Origin: Pseudomonadota bacterium | Lineage (GTDB): Bacteria; Pseudomonadota; Alphaproteobacteria; Rhizobiales; Xanthobacteraceae | Direction of reading: 5' to 3' | Assembly (NCBI GenBank): GCA_023451825.1 | Contig: JAEXYA010000042.1 | Location: 1 to 55,365 of the forward strand | DNA length: 55,365 nucleotides | In this document: positions 1-8,338 of the stretch, piece after piece | Position numbering within the stretch: position 1 is the first letter of the stretch | Layout of the letters: each line of letters opens with the position of its first letter | Position numbers and translations under genes: made by a program | Notes under the pieces: model-generated | Databases searched by the model: none | What the model saw: the letters and a program-made list of their open reading frames with translations, nothing else | What the model was told of the DNA's origin: nothing

Positions 1-194
1 GGCGCGGCGCTGCGCGCGGCACGCTGCTTCGGCGCCGAGCGCACGGTACGCGGCGCGGGAGCGTCCACGGTCACCGACGGCAGTGTCGCGCTGGTGGCCT
101 GCTGGGCGAGCACCGATGTGGCATCGACGAACGGAAGCGCCAAAGCGAGAGGAGAGACCTGGAGCAACCGGCTCCAGCGCAAATGTGTCGTCAT
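1..194 (-). CDS. TonB-dependent receptor, N-terminal fragment (runs off the left edge)
   Basis: Reading from the ATG at 194 towards position 1 gives 64 codons without a stop. The N terminus (MTTHLRWSRLLQ...) is a signal peptide: two Arg residues, a hydrophobic core and a cleavage-like VLAQQA. It is followed by LPSVTVDAPAPR, a segment typical of the mature N terminus of alphaproteobacterial TonB-dependent siderophore/heme receptors, then a basic Ala/Arg-rich linker. Such receptors import ferric chelates or cobalamin across the outer membrane using TonB energy. An AraC regulator is encoded just upstream on the same strand, the usual arrangement for siderophore receptors. The plug and barrel domains lie outside the window, so the substrate cannot be named. 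Confidence 0.72.
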   Translation of the reverse strand, partial: MTTHLRWSRLLQVSPLALALPFVDATSVLAQQATSATLPSVTVDAPAPRTVRSAPKQRAARSAA

Positions 195-219
195 GTTTCG
201 GTGATCCCCGTGAAATTCA

Positions 220-253
220 GTAGCGCCGGACGAAATCCCCGGTCCGGCGCTAC
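220..253 (-). promoter_or_regulatory. 12-bp perfect stem-loop in the leader of the TonB-dependent receptor gene
   Basis: GTAGCGCCGGAC (220-231) and GTCCGGCGCTAC (242-253) are exact reverse complements around a 10-nt loop. The hairpin ends 25 nt before the receptor start codon at 194 and has no T-tract, so it is not a typical terminator. It could control translation or stability of the receptor mRNA, or be an operator. I recognise no cobalamin-riboswitch B12 box or Irr/Fur consensus in the rest of the 195-361 leader. Confidence 0.5.
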
Positions 254-361
254 GGTCTCATGGCATGCGATGGACTGGCGAGATAGGCGCCGACTTTCGT
301 TTGCCGGACTCTCGCTTTTGCTCAGGGTTAGGAGACCTATAAACTGTCGCAGGTGCCAGCC

Positions 362-442
362 CGTCATTGCGAGGAGCCCTTGCGACAAAGCAATCCAGTC
401 TTCGCTTGGGCTCTGGATGGCTTCGCTGCGCTCGCAATGACG
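362..442. repeat. CGTCATTGCGAG palindromic intergenic repeat
   Basis: An 81-bp element whose ends, CGTCATTGCGAG and CTCGCAATGACG, are inverted, with a second pair of arms (GCAATCCAG / CTGGAT) inside. This is a dispersed repeat type common in Bradyrhizobium-group genomes. It begins one base after the stop codon of the AraC gene and lies between that gene and the receptor gene on the same strand, so it could end or process the AraC transcript. Confidence 0.8.
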
Positions 443-443
443 A

Positions 444-1316
444 CTATCGCAAGCTGCTCGGCGAAATCCCGAATCGCTTGCGGAAGATGGTGGCAAAGTG
501 GGCCGCGCCGTAGCCGACGTGATAGGCGGCCTCGGAGACGCTCATCTCGCCCGACGCGATCAGTTTGTAGGCCTGTTCCAATCGATACTCCTGCAGGAAG
601 CCGAACACGGTCGCCCCGTAGACGCGACGAAAGCCGTCGCTGAGCTTGCGGACATTGAGGCCCACTTGCTGCGCAAGCCCTTCAAGCGACGGCGGCTGCT
701 GCATGGCTCCGATCAGCAATTCACGCGCCTGCCGGATGCGATCGAAGTCGCGCGACGACAATTGCAGCGCCTGCGGCGCGCTGGCCTGGCTGAGGCAGGA
801 CGAGATCGCCAGCGCCGCAAGTTGCATCGCCTTGCCGCCGAGATAGAGCTCGCGTTCGGCGCCCCGGATCGGGCAATTCATGATCTGCGTGGAAAGCGCC
901 TGCAGCGCATGGCCGGCAGGACAGGACATCAGAAACGCATCCTGATCCGCCGATGCCAACGTGGCCTCGAACGACGCCGCCATGGCTTGCGCCATCTCGG
1001 AGCTGACCAGTCCTTCCTGCATCTGCACGATGACATAGCGCACCGGCACATCCGCGCCGAACACCTGATCGCGCTCGGCCCCGTTGGGTGACCGTATCAC
1101 CAGCGCAGCGGGGCCGCAGATTTCCCGCCCCGCCCCCTCGCCCACCGCGATCTGCAAACGGCCGCTGAGCAACAAGACGACCTTCACGCCAGCCGGCAGC
1201 GTCGCATTCACCCGCTTCGGTTGATCAAAGCTCTGCACACCCGCCGAGACGACGAGTGCGCCGGACAGCAAGGTCAGTCTTTCGCTGGGGGTGGATGTCG
1301 GCGGTGTGGCGGTCAA
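444..1316 (-). CDS. AraC family transcriptional regulator (PchR-like)
   Basis: 290 aa. Roughly residues 1-180 form a ligand/dimerisation region (VKVVLLLSGRLQIAVGEG resembles the cupin-like sensor of PchR-type regulators). Residues about 190-290 carry the double helix-turn-helix of AraC proteins, with the LAQQVGLNVRKLSDGF first helix and the VGYGAAHFATIFRKRFGISPS signature region. PchR-like proteins activate siderophore receptor genes when the ferric siderophore is present, which fits the TonB-dependent receptor encoded downstream on the same strand. The longest frame begins with TTG at 1316 without a clear Shine-Dalgarno sequence, so the exact start is uncertain. The stop codon abuts the palindromic repeat at 362-442. 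Confidence 0.88.
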   Translation of the reverse strand: MTATPPTSTPSERLTLLSGALVVSAGVQSFDQPKRVNATLPAGVKVVLLLSGRLQIAVGEGAGREICGPAALVIRSPNGAERDQVFGADVPVRYVIVQMQEGLVSSEMAQAMAASFEATLASADQDAFLMSCPAGHALQALSTQIMNCPIRGAERELYLGGKAMQLAALAISSCLSQASAPQALQLSSRDFDRIRQARELLIGAMQQPPSLEGLAQQVGLNVRKLSDGFRRVYGATVFGFLQEYRLEQAYKLIASGEMSVSEAAYHVGYGAAHFATIFRKRFGISPSSLR

Positions 1317-1463
1317 AGGATTGGCATCGGATCTGCGGGAGGCAAGAACCTATGTCACTAGATCAATTGCTCCGCCGCCCCCAAGGTGATTTCGCGTCCG
1401 GAAATTTATAATTGGTCGAAATCGCCTCGTATCCAAAGCTATTCGCCCTACAATACCACCGGG

Positions 1464-2597
1464 TCACGCCGCCTGGGTCGGCACCAGCTTCGCAATGGTC
1501 GCCAGCAGATCGGTCTGCGTGATCAGGCCCGAGATCGTCTGGTCGCGGCCGATGACGATCACCGCATGGGTGCGACCGTCCGTCAATGTCGGTAGCAGCG
1601 CAATGGCGGATGTCCGCGCCGAGGCCGTGGACGCCGGTGACATCCGAATGGAGATATCGCCTGTCTTGCCGAGAATCTCGCGCAGACCGATGGTGCCGAC
1701 AAGACGACCCTGCCGATCGATCACCGGCAGTGTGCGCACATTATGCTTCAGCAATCGCGTCCGCGCGAGCTCCACATCGTCCCACACGCCCACCGTCACT
1801 ACATCGCGCGACATGATGTCTTCGCACAGAACACTGCCATGCGTACGCAGCAGCGCTTGCAACTCGACCTGGCGCAACAGGCTGTCGAGATCGTCCGGGC
1901 TGATGTCGAACGTCTCCTTCAGCGCTTCCAGCGCCTTGTCGATATCTTCCGGCTTGAAGCCGACGCGCAGCTCCGGGCTGATATCAGCCGTCTGATGTGT
2001 ATTCGGCGGCGGCGTCGCGGCGCGATGCGGATAGGTATGCCGCGACACTTTGTGAAACAGCAGGCCGAGCGCGACCAACAGCAGCGAATTGAGCCCGACG
2101 GGCACGAACGGAAATAGAAAACCCGCGGATGTCACCGCCGGCCCGCCGATGATGGCGGTCAGCGCCGTCGCGCCGCCCGGCGGATGCAGGCAACGTGTAA
2201 AGGACATGGCGGCGATGGCGATCGACACGCCAAAGCCGATCGCCAGAATCTGGTCATGCACGAAATGCGCGACGATCACGCCGATCAGCGCCGAGATCGT
2301 ATTGCCGCCGATGATCGACCACGGCTGCGCCAGCGGCGAGGCCGGCACGGCGAACAGCAGCACTGCCGAGGCGCCGAGCGGTGCCACGATCAGCGGCAGG
2401 CTGGTGTGATCGCCGAGCACGAAGCGGCAGATCAGTCCAGTCAGCGCGATTCCAACCAGCGCGCCGACACAGGCCACCATCCGCTCGCGCAGGCTGGCAC
2501 CGGCAAGAATGGGCGCGAACAATTTGAAGCCGCGGCGCGGGCGCGCCGATGCCGTCTTGGCACCCTCCGCCCCCTGGGGGCGCTGGCTATCTGTCAT
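1464..2597 (-). CDS. HPP family membrane protein with C-terminal CBS pair
   Basis: 377 aa from ATG 2597; an upstream in-frame start would add 38 residues that do not look conserved. Residues about 25-190 contain four hydrophobic segments with the family's His-Pro-Pro motif (LHPPGGATAL, near residue 138), which defines the HPP integral membrane domain. Residues about 255-375 hold two CBS motifs (MSRDVVTVGVWDDVELAR... and the C-terminal ...LITQTDLLATIA), which usually bind adenosine nucleotides and sense energy state. HPP proteins have been linked to nitrite transport in plastids and cyanobacteria, but HPP-CBS fusions in proteobacteria lack an agreed function. No neighbour suggests a substrate. 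Confidence 0.88.
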   Translation of the reverse strand: MTDSQRPQGAEGAKTASARPRRGFKLFAPILAGASLRERMVACVGALVGIALTGLICRFVLGDHTSLPLIVAPLGASAVLLFAVPASPLAQPWSIIGGNTISALIGVIVAHFVHDQILAIGFGVSIAIAAMSFTRCLHPPGGATALTAIIGGPAVTSAGFLFPFVPVGLNSLLLVALGLLFHKVSRHTYPHRAATPPPNTHQTADISPELRVGFKPEDIDKALEALKETFDISPDDLDSLLRQVELQALLRTHGSVLCEDIMSRDVVTVGVWDDVELARTRLLKHNVRTLPVIDRQGRLVGTIGLREILGKTGDISIRMSPASTASARTSAIALLPTLTDGRTHAVIVIGRDQTISGLITQTDLLATIAKLVPTQAA

Positions 2598-2898
2598 GAA
2601 TGAACCGGCGATCGAAGATGGACTGACGCGCGATCGCCATTGATCACGATACGGGGCCGCCTGCGACACTGCCGGCGACAATTCTACGAAGCCGTTTATC
2701 GCGTTTCCCAAGACGGAACCGCGGCACAGCTGGCGGCTGTTCTAGCGGGAGCCCCGGCTGACGACCAGCCTCCACCGGGCCAGCAGCACCATATTTTACA
2801 TCGGTCATACCGATATAAACCATCGATAATATTCGCTATTCAATTTCCTTGGCGCGCCTAACCTTAATCCTCGCAAGGATCGCCACGAGGAGGTCGTT
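2598..2898. other. Intergenic region with AT-rich promoter-like stretch and palindrome
   Basis: About 300 bp between the divergent HPP/CBS gene and the small ORF at 2899. The first 190 bp are GC-rich and show no convincing gene. From about 2790 to 2865 the sequence becomes AT-rich and contains a perfect inverted repeat, ATCGGT-CAT-ACCGAT (2800-2814), a possible operator. A promoter for the small ORF probably lies here, but I cannot assign -35/-10 boxes with confidence. Confidence 0.4.
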
Positions 2899-3045
2899 AT
2901 GAAAGCCATCGCACAGAGACATTCACCGTTTGTCGGCAGCCTGCTCGCCATTCTCGGCGCGGTATTTAAGGTGGTACGACCGCGTCATGATGCGGCGCAG
3001 ATCGAAGCAGCCGTGGCTGCGTCCGGTCACCCGTCCGGCGCTTGA
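2899..3045 (+). CDS. Small hypothetical protein (48 aa)
   Basis: ATG at 2899 follows a strong Shine-Dalgarno (GAGGAGG, 2887-2893) with a 5-nt spacer. The product starts MKAIAQRHSPFVGSLLAILG and ends AASGHPSGA. It has a basic N terminus, a short hydrophobic stretch (VGSLLAILGAVFKVV) and a polar C-terminal half. I do not recognise a family. The good ribosome binding site, the upstream AT-rich region and the lack of another gene here argue that it is real; its shortness argues for caution. It converges on the LysR gene, whose stop lies 13 bp away. It might be a small membrane-associated or stress protein. Confidence 0.5.
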   Translation: MKAIAQRHSPFVGSLLAILGAVFKVVRPRHDAAQIEAAVAASGHPSGA

Positions 3046-3058
3046 TCCGCAAGTGCGC

Positions 3059-3949
3059 TCAGCGCCGGCCAGCCTTCGACTTCGCATGCGGTGGCGCGGG
3101 CTTCACTTGCGCGGCCGCTAGCCGATGCATCAACGCAACGGCCTGGGTGATGACTGCATTGCCGCCATCATCGTGATAGGCAACATAGGCCGCCATGTTG
3201 AAGCCCGGCGCGCCTGCAGCAACATGCAGCCGGCCGCCGCTGATCAGCGGCGCGACGATGCGGCGAGGGAAATAGCCGGCGCCGCCATTCTCCAGCACAT
3301 GCTGCAGACCGAGCCAGCCGATATTCGCTGTGAGCGCTGCGCCCGTAAAATCCGGGAATAGCGCGATGTGCCGGGAATAGAATTCCGGGCCCCAATCGAT
3401 ATATACGTAGTCGGCCTGCGGCTCCGGCGGATGGGCGCGTTTTGTCGATACGAGGACGAGCTGCTCGATGAACAGTTGCTCGACCTTGAGGCCGGGCCGG
3501 CTCTGCGGCGTATACATCACGCCGATATCGATGCGCCCTTCCACCAGACCCTGCATCAGTTCGGGCTCCAGCGCGCTCTCGGCGCGGATCGCGACGTCTG
3601 GTCGTTCCGCCCGCATCGACGGCAACCAGCGCAGCAGATACTCTTCCCACAGACCGATACGCCCACCGACTGTGAGCGTCGCACTAAAGTCATGCGCGAT
3701 GCCGACTTCATGGCGGGCCTGTTCGACCGTGCGCACCAATGTCGATGCATGCTTCTGAAATTGCCTGCCGGCCGCCGTCAGCGAGGCACCGGCCTTGTTG
3801 CGCACGAAGAGGACACAACGCAATTGTTGCTCCAGCGCCTGGATACGGGCGCTGACAGTTGATTGCGTGACATGCAGCCGCTCCGCTGCAGCCATGAAAT
3901 TCCCGGCGTTCACGACCGCAAGGAATGTCCTGGCCAGTTCGGTGTCCAT
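3059..3949 (-). CDS. LysR family transcriptional regulator
   Basis: 296 aa, the usual LysR length. Residues 1-65 form the winged helix-turn-helix (MDTELARTFLAVVNAGNFMAAAERLHVTQSTVSARIQALE). Residues about 90-290 are the periplasmic-binding-protein-like effector domain. A GGAG sequence precedes the ATG at 3949. It lies 15 bp downstream of tctA on the same strand, at the 3' end of the tripartite transporter operon, so it may be co-transcribed and regulate uptake of the transported carboxylate. The effector is not evident from sequence. Confidence 0.9.
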   Translation of the reverse strand: MDTELARTFLAVVNAGNFMAAAERLHVTQSTVSARIQALEQQLRCVLFVRNKAGASLTAAGRQFQKHASTLVRTVEQARHEVGIAHDFSATLTVGGRIGLWEEYLLRWLPSMRAERPDVAIRAESALEPELMQGLVEGRIDIGVMYTPQSRPGLKVEQLFIEQLVLVSTKRAHPPEPQADYVYIDWGPEFYSRHIALFPDFTGAALTANIGWLGLQHVLENGGAGYFPRRIVAPLISGGRLHVAAGAPGFNMAAYVAYHDDGGNAVITQAVALMHRLAAAQVKPAPPHAKSKAGRR

Positions 3950-3964
3950 GGCGGCTCCGTGTGC

Positions 3965-5473
3965 CTATGCGCCCTCGTCGAGTGCCACCATTTCACGCTT
4001 CCGTCGCAGCGCAGGCACGAGCGGCGCGATCAGCAGGATCACCGCGAGCACAAGGCACGCCGCCGAGATCGGACGTTCGATGAACGTCATGAGATCACCC
4101 TGCGACAGGATGAGCGATTTTCGCAGGTTGTTCTCCAGCAGCGGGCCGAGCACGAAGGCCAGCACCAGCGGCGCCGGCTCATAGCCGAATTTGCGCATGA
4201 AATAGCCGATGATGCCGAAGGCGATCATCACATGCACGTCGAACACATTGTTGCTCGAACAATAGACGCCGATGATGGTGAACAGCACGATCAGCGGGAA
4301 CAGCACATTGTAAGGCAGCTTGAGCAGCTTCACCCACATGCCGATCAGCGGCAGGTTCAGCACCAGCAGCATGGCATTGCCAATATACATGCTGGCGACG
4401 ATGCCCCAGAACAGGCCGGGATTTTGCGTGATGAGCAGCGGCCCCGGCTGCAATCCGTGAATGACGAAGGCGCCAAGCAGCAGTGCCATCACCACATTCG
4501 GCGGGATGCCGAGCGTCATCAGCGGAATGAAGGCGCCGCCGGCCGCGGAGTTGTTGGCGGCTTCCGGCCCGGCAACGCCTTCGATGGCGCCTTGTCCGAA
4601 TTCCTGCGGCTTCTTCGACAGCCGTTTCTCCAACGCATAGGACGCGAATGACGCGACCACCGCGCCGCCACCCGGCAGGATGCCGAGGAAGAAGCCGAGA
4701 ATGGTGCCGCGGCCGATCGGGCCGGCGCTGCGCTTCCAGTCTTCCTTGTTCGGCAGCAATTGCGTGATCTTGGCATTGATGATCTCGCGCTTGATCGCCT
4801 GCTCCGTATTGAGCAGCACTTCGGCAAGGCCGAACAGGCCCATCACGACAGGCACGAGGCCGATGCCGTCGATCAGCTCGATGCGGCCGAATGTCAGCCG
4901 CGGCTGCGCCGTGATGCTGTCGAGACCGACGAGACCCAGCACGATGCCGATGCAGGCCATCAACAACGCCTTGGCCATGGAGCCCTGGGTGAGGAAGGTG
5001 AGCACCACGAGGCCCAGCACCATCAAGCTCGCATACTCGGCGGGGCCGAACGCGATGGCAACGGCGGCGAGCGATGGCGCCACCAGCATCAAAGCGACGA
5101 GCGCGAATGTGCCGGCGATGAAGGAGCCCAGCGCGGAAATACCGAGCGCCGGACCGGCACGGCCCTTCTTCGCCATCTGATGGCCGTCAAGACAGGTGAC
5201 GACGGATGCAGCCTCCCCCGGAATATTGACAAGGATCGACGTGGTCGAACCGCCATACATGGAGCCGTAATAGATGCCGGCCATCATGATGATGCCGCTT
5301 TCCGGCGTGCCGGACAACGTCACCGGCAGCAGCAGCGACATCGCCGAGATCGGGCCGATGCCGGGCAGCACGCCGACAAGCGTGCCGATGAAGACGCCGA
5401 TGAAGCAATACAGCAGATTGACCGGCAGCAGCGCGACACCGAAGCCGTGAAATACGTTGGTGAGAACGTCCAT
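3965..5473 (-). CDS. tctA: Tripartite tricarboxylate transporter, large membrane subunit TctA
   Basis: 502 aa, matching TctA proteins, with about 10-12 hydrophobic segments. Family hallmarks are visible: GVLPGIGPISAMSLLLP near residue 40, the MAGIYYGSMYGGSTTSILVNIPGE block near 65-90, and the inverted second copy GFFLGILPGGGAVVASFASYALEK near 260-285. TctA forms the channel of a secondary transporter that imports carboxylates (citrate in the founding system) with a periplasmic binding protein. GAGGGAG precedes the ATG. It is the third gene of the tctC-tctB-tctA operon, 12 bp after tctB. Tct families accept many aromatic and aliphatic acids, so the substrate is open. Confidence 0.95.
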   Translation of the reverse strand: MDVLTNVFHGFGVALLPVNLLYCFIGVFIGTLVGVLPGIGPISAMSLLLPVTLSGTPESGIIMMAGIYYGSMYGGSTTSILVNIPGEAASVVTCLDGHQMAKKGRAGPALGISALGSFIAGTFALVALMLVAPSLAAVAIAFGPAEYASLMVLGLVVLTFLTQGSMAKALLMACIGIVLGLVGLDSITAQPRLTFGRIELIDGIGLVPVVMGLFGLAEVLLNTEQAIKREIINAKITQLLPNKEDWKRSAGPIGRGTILGFFLGILPGGGAVVASFASYALEKRLSKKPQEFGQGAIEGVAGPEAANNSAAGGAFIPLMTLGIPPNVVMALLLGAFVIHGLQPGPLLITQNPGLFWGIVASMYIGNAMLLVLNLPLIGMWVKLLKLPYNVLFPLIVLFTIIGVYCSSNNVFDVHVMIAFGIIGYFMRKFGYEPAPLVLAFVLGPLLENNLRKSLILSQGDLMTFIERPISAACLVLAVILLIAPLVPALRRKREMVALDEGA

Positions 5474-5485
5474 GATGTCGCTCCC

Positions 5486-5971
5486 TCAACCGATCTCGAA
5501 CACGCCGACAGGCAGCATGATCGCAAGGCCGTGCTTGAGCACCCACCAAACGCCGAGCGGCGCGAGGATCGCGAGGGGCACGGCCAGCGTCCAGCGCACG
5601 GGGTCGATGATGCGGAGCAGAAGCAGCATCAGCGGCATGGTGGCAATCAGGAAGCCCAGCGGCTCGAGCGCAAATGCATAGGCGATCAGGCAGACGATGA
5701 TCAGCACCGGCTTGCTCCAGCGCGCATCCTCCCAGCGCGAGCCGAAAGTCGGGCCGCCTTCGGTCACCGAAGCGAGAATGATGCTCGCTGCGAAGGCGCA
5801 CATCAGGATGCCGATATAGAACATCATGAAGCCGGAGCCGGGATCATTGATGGTGCCAAGCTTCAGCTTGAGGCCGGAATTGATCACGAAGGCCCCGAGC
5901 GCGAGGCCGATCGCGCCGGTCCAGAATTCGGAATTGTTGAGACGGAAGGGCGGACGGGTGGTGGAGGACAT
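5486..5971 (-). CDS. tctB: Tripartite tricarboxylate transporter, small membrane subunit TctB
   Basis: 161 aa from ATG 5971 (MSSTTRPPFRLNNSEFWTG...). A longer frame starting at 6010 would run into the intergenic repeat and is unlikely. Four hydrophobic segments are visible (for example IGLALGAFVINSG, MLLLLRIIDP and the C-terminal VPLAILAPLGVWWVLKHGL), as in TctB. The C-terminal motif LGVWWVLKHGLAIMLPVG is characteristic. TctB pairs with TctA in the inner membrane. The ribosome binding site is weak. A palindromic repeat separates it from tctC upstream. Confidence 0.88.
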   Translation of the reverse strand: MSSTTRPPFRLNNSEFWTGAIGLALGAFVINSGLKLKLGTINDPGSGFMMFYIGILMCAFAASIILASVTEGGPTFGSRWEDARWSKPVLIIVCLIAYAFALEPLGFLIATMPLMLLLLRIIDPVRWTLAVPLAILAPLGVWWVLKHGLAIMLPVGVFEIG

Positions 5972-5996
5972 GAGGAGGCTTTCAAGGCAATTAATT

Positions 5997-6087
5997 TGTA
6001 GGGTGGGCAAAGGCGCACGTGCGCCGTGCCCACCTTTTAAGTGCAGAGCAGGTGAAGGTGGGCACGCTACGCTTTGCCCACCCTACA
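5997..6087. repeat. TGTAGGGTGGGCAAAG palindromic repeat inside the tct operon
   Basis: A 91-bp element with inverted ends (TGTAGGGTGGGCAAAG / CTTTGCCCACCCTACA). Each half folds on itself (GTGGGCA...TGCCCAC) and the left half contains the perfect palindrome GGCGCACGTGCGCC (6012-6025). The same family recurs at 35122-35210 and 55281-55363. Here it sits in the tctC-tctB gap, 4 bp after the tctC stop, where it could lower expression of the membrane genes relative to the binding protein. Confidence 0.88.
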
Positions 6088-6091
6088 GATG

Positions 6092-7072
6092 CTACTTCTT
6101 CGCCAGCCCGATGCTATCGATCACCTTGCGCTCCGAATTGGTGACCTCCACTACGAACTTCTTGTAGTCCTCGGTGTTCTTGTAGTTCGGCACCATGTCA
6201 TACTTCGCCAGCGTCGCGACGACGGCGGGATCCTCGATCGCCTTCTTGAATGCATCATGCAGCTTGGCGACGATCTTCGGGTCCATGCCCTTCGGGCCTG
6301 CGATGCCGAATGGCGAGTCATACACCATCGGATAGCCGCTCTCCTTCAGCGTCGGCGCATCCGGGAAATTCGGTGAACGCTTGTCGGTCCACACCATCAA
6401 GAGACGTAGCTTCTTGGCATCGACCAGCGGCCGCCAGCCGGTGGAGTCCGCCTGCAGCATGGTGTGATTGCCGAGCACCGCCGCATTGGTCTCGGCGCCG
6501 CCCTTGAACGGCACCTGCGTCAGCTTGATGCCGGCAAGTGCTGCGATCTGCTCCATGCCTACATGCAGCGAGGTGCCGGTGCCGGGCGTCGCGTAGGTCA
6601 CCTTGCCCGGATTGGCCTTGGCGAAATCCACCACGTCCTTCCAGGTCTTGAACTGCGATTCCGCGTTTGTGGTGATGCCGAATGTGTAGCCGGTGAGATG
6701 GATGATGTAGGAGAAATCCTTGTCCGGATTCCACGACACCTCTTGCATCAGCGGCAGGCGGAACACGGTAATCGGGATCTGCGAGATCGTGTAGCCATCC
6801 GGTTTCGCCGCCGCCGCCATGGTCGCCGGGCCGACAGTGCCGCCACCGCCGCCTTTGTTGTCGATGGCGATGGGCTGGCCGAGATGTTTCGACGCCGCAT
6901 CGGCAATCGCGCGCATGGAAATGTCGGTGGAGCCGCCTGCCGGCCATGGCACAATCAGCGTGATCGGCTTGGTGGGATATTCCTGTGCGCGGACAATGGT
7001 GGCCGTGCCGAGCGTGGCGATCGCCGCAGCGGCGATGGACAATGAAATTGCAAAGCGATTGCGTTGCAGCAT
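6092..7072 (-). CDS. tctC: Tripartite tricarboxylate transporter substrate-binding protein TctC
   Basis: 326 aa from ATG 7072, chosen because a GAGGGAGAGA ribosome binding site precedes it and a signal peptide follows (MLQRNRFAISLSIAAAAIAT..., cleavage near IVRAQ-EYP). The mature start YPTKPITLIVPWPAGGSTD is the hallmark of the TctC/Bug family of periplasmic solute receptors, and GGGGGTVGPATMAAAKPDGYT is a second family block. It captures a carboxylate in the periplasm and delivers it to TctAB. First gene of the tctCBA operon. The ligand cannot be read from sequence. Confidence 0.93.
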   Translation of the reverse strand: MLQRNRFAISLSIAAAAIATLGTATIVRAQEYPTKPITLIVPWPAGGSTDISMRAIADAASKHLGQPIAIDNKGGGGGTVGPATMAAAAKPDGYTISQIPITVFRLPLMQEVSWNPDKDFSYIIHLTGYTFGITTNAESQFKTWKDVVDFAKANPGKVTYATPGTGTSLHVGMEQIAALAGIKLTQVPFKGGAETNAAVLGNHTMLQADSTGWRPLVDAKKLRLLMVWTDKRSPNFPDAPTLKESGYPMVYDSPFGIAGPKGMDPKIVAKLHDAFKKAIEDPAVVATLAKYDMVPNYKNTEDYKKFVVEVTNSERKVIDSIGLAKK

Positions 7073-7405
7073 GAAATCTCTCCCTCTTTTATCTCTTGGC
7101 GGCCGCGGCTCATGTCCGGACCTTTTTGTTGTACCGACAGTGTAACGCGGAAATCGTCGCCGCAAAGTGCGTCTTCCGTCGTATCGCTGCCGTGTTGGCA
7201 ATGAACGATGATTTGCACGCGGCCGCAATTCCGATGGACAGGAGCGCATGCGACATACCGTCGTCACGACCGTGCACGTCATGGTGGTGAGATGATCGTT
7301 GCGGCATTTAAAACTCCGCCAGAAAAAATATCGGCGGACATGTCGGATCGGCGCCGCCTGCGTCGTCCTTGGTGCAATGCCACTTTATCCGAGAGGGAAG
7401 CTTCC

Positions 7406-7825
7406 ATGAGCAAGATGATCTTCGTGAACCTGCCGGTCACCGACCTGCCCCGCGCCGTTGCATTCTATGAAGCCGTCGGCGCCACCAAGAACCCGCAATT
7501 CTCCGACGACACGGCTGCCTGCATGGTGTTCTCCGACACCATCCACGCGATGCTGCTGACACACGACAAGTACAAGCAATTCACCTCGAAGACGATCGTC
7601 GATGCCAAGACATCGAGCGAGGTGCTGATCTGCGTCTCCGCCGACAGCCGCGAGGAAGTCGACGGCATCGTCAACAAGGCCAAGGCCGCCGGCGGCGGCA
7701 TCGATCCGACGCCCACGCAGGATTTCGGTTTCATGTATGGCCGCAGTTACGAAGACCCCGATGGCCATATCTGGGAAGTGATGTGGATGGACATGGCGGC
7801 GGCCGAAGCTGCGATGGCGACTTGA
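7406..7825 (+). CDS. VOC family (glyoxalase/bleomycin resistance fold) protein
   Basis: 139 aa from ATG 7406, which has GAGAGGGAAG 5 nt upstream; a longer frame from 7208 has no support. The sequence begins MSKMIFVNLPVTDLPRAVAFYEAVG and ends with YEDPDGHIWEVMWMDM, the paired beta-alpha-beta-beta-beta modules and terminal metal-ligand Glu typical of VOC proteins related to lactoylglutathione lyase. Such proteins bind a divalent metal and act as lyases, dioxygenases or resistance proteins; the substrate is not evident. The next gene, 18 bp on, encodes another VOC protein, so the two are probably co-transcribed. Confidence 0.9.
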   Translation: MSKMIFVNLPVTDLPRAVAFYEAVGATKNPQFSDDTAACMVFSDTIHAMLLTHDKYKQFTSKTIVDAKTSSEVLICVSADSREEVDGIVNKAKAAGGGIDPTPTQDFGFMYGRSYEDPDGHIWEVMWMDMAAAEAAMAT

Positions 7826-7843
7826 GTTCAACGTCAGGAGGAC

Positions 7844-8329
7844 ATGACCATGTCAAAAATCTCTCCCTGCATCTGGTTTGAGACCGATGCCGAAGACGCC
7901 GCAAAATTCTATTGCTCGCTGGTGGCCAATTCCTCCATCGATCGCGTGCAACGCGCGCCAATCGACTATCCCGGCGGCAAGGCCGGCAATGTGCTGGTGG
8001 TCGGCTTCACGCTGGCCGGCCAAACCTTCATCGGTCTCAATGGCGGCAGCCCGGCCACGTTCAGCAACGCAGTGTCCTTCACCATCCATTGCGAAGACCA
8101 GGCCGAGGTCGATCGCATCTGGGACGCCATCCTGGCCAATGGCGGCAAGGAAAACGCCTGCGGCTGGATCAACGACCGCTGGGGCGTGCCGTGGCAGATC
8201 GTGCCCAACGGCTTCACGGAGCTGCTCGCCAGCGAGAATGGCGAGGGGGCCAAGCGGGCGATGACCGCCATGATGGGCATGGTGAAACTGGATATGGCGG
8301 CGTTGAAAAAGGCCTTCGATGGCGGCTAG
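7844..8329 (+). CDS. VOC family protein (PhnB-like, 3-demethylubiquinone methyltransferase-type fold)
   Basis: 161 aa with AGGAGG upstream of ATG 7844. The pattern MSKISPCIWFETDAEDAAKFYCSLV... GWINDRWGVPWQIVP is diagnostic of the PhnB-like subgroup of the VOC superfamily. The loop RWGVPWQIVPNGFTELL is especially conserved. Despite historic naming, members lack a methyltransferase fold and most have no known reaction. The C terminus (GAKRAMTAMMGMVKLDMAALKKAFDG) is also typical. Second gene of a two-gene VOC unit; a hairpin at 8339-8370 may end the transcript. Confidence 0.9.
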   Translation: MTMSKISPCIWFETDAEDAAKFYCSLVANSSIDRVQRAPIDYPGGKAGNVLVVGFTLAGQTFIGLNGGSPATFSNAVSFTIHCEDQAEVDRIWDAILANGGKENACGWINDRWGVPWQIVPNGFTELLASENGEGAKRAMTAMMGMVKLDMAALKKAFDGG

Positions 8330-8338
8330 GGCGGGTGC

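Noticed and set aside
4760..6001. 413-codon plus-strand frame opposite tctA-tctB
   Set aside because: Extremely His/Asp/Gln/Arg-rich and spans two real antisense genes.
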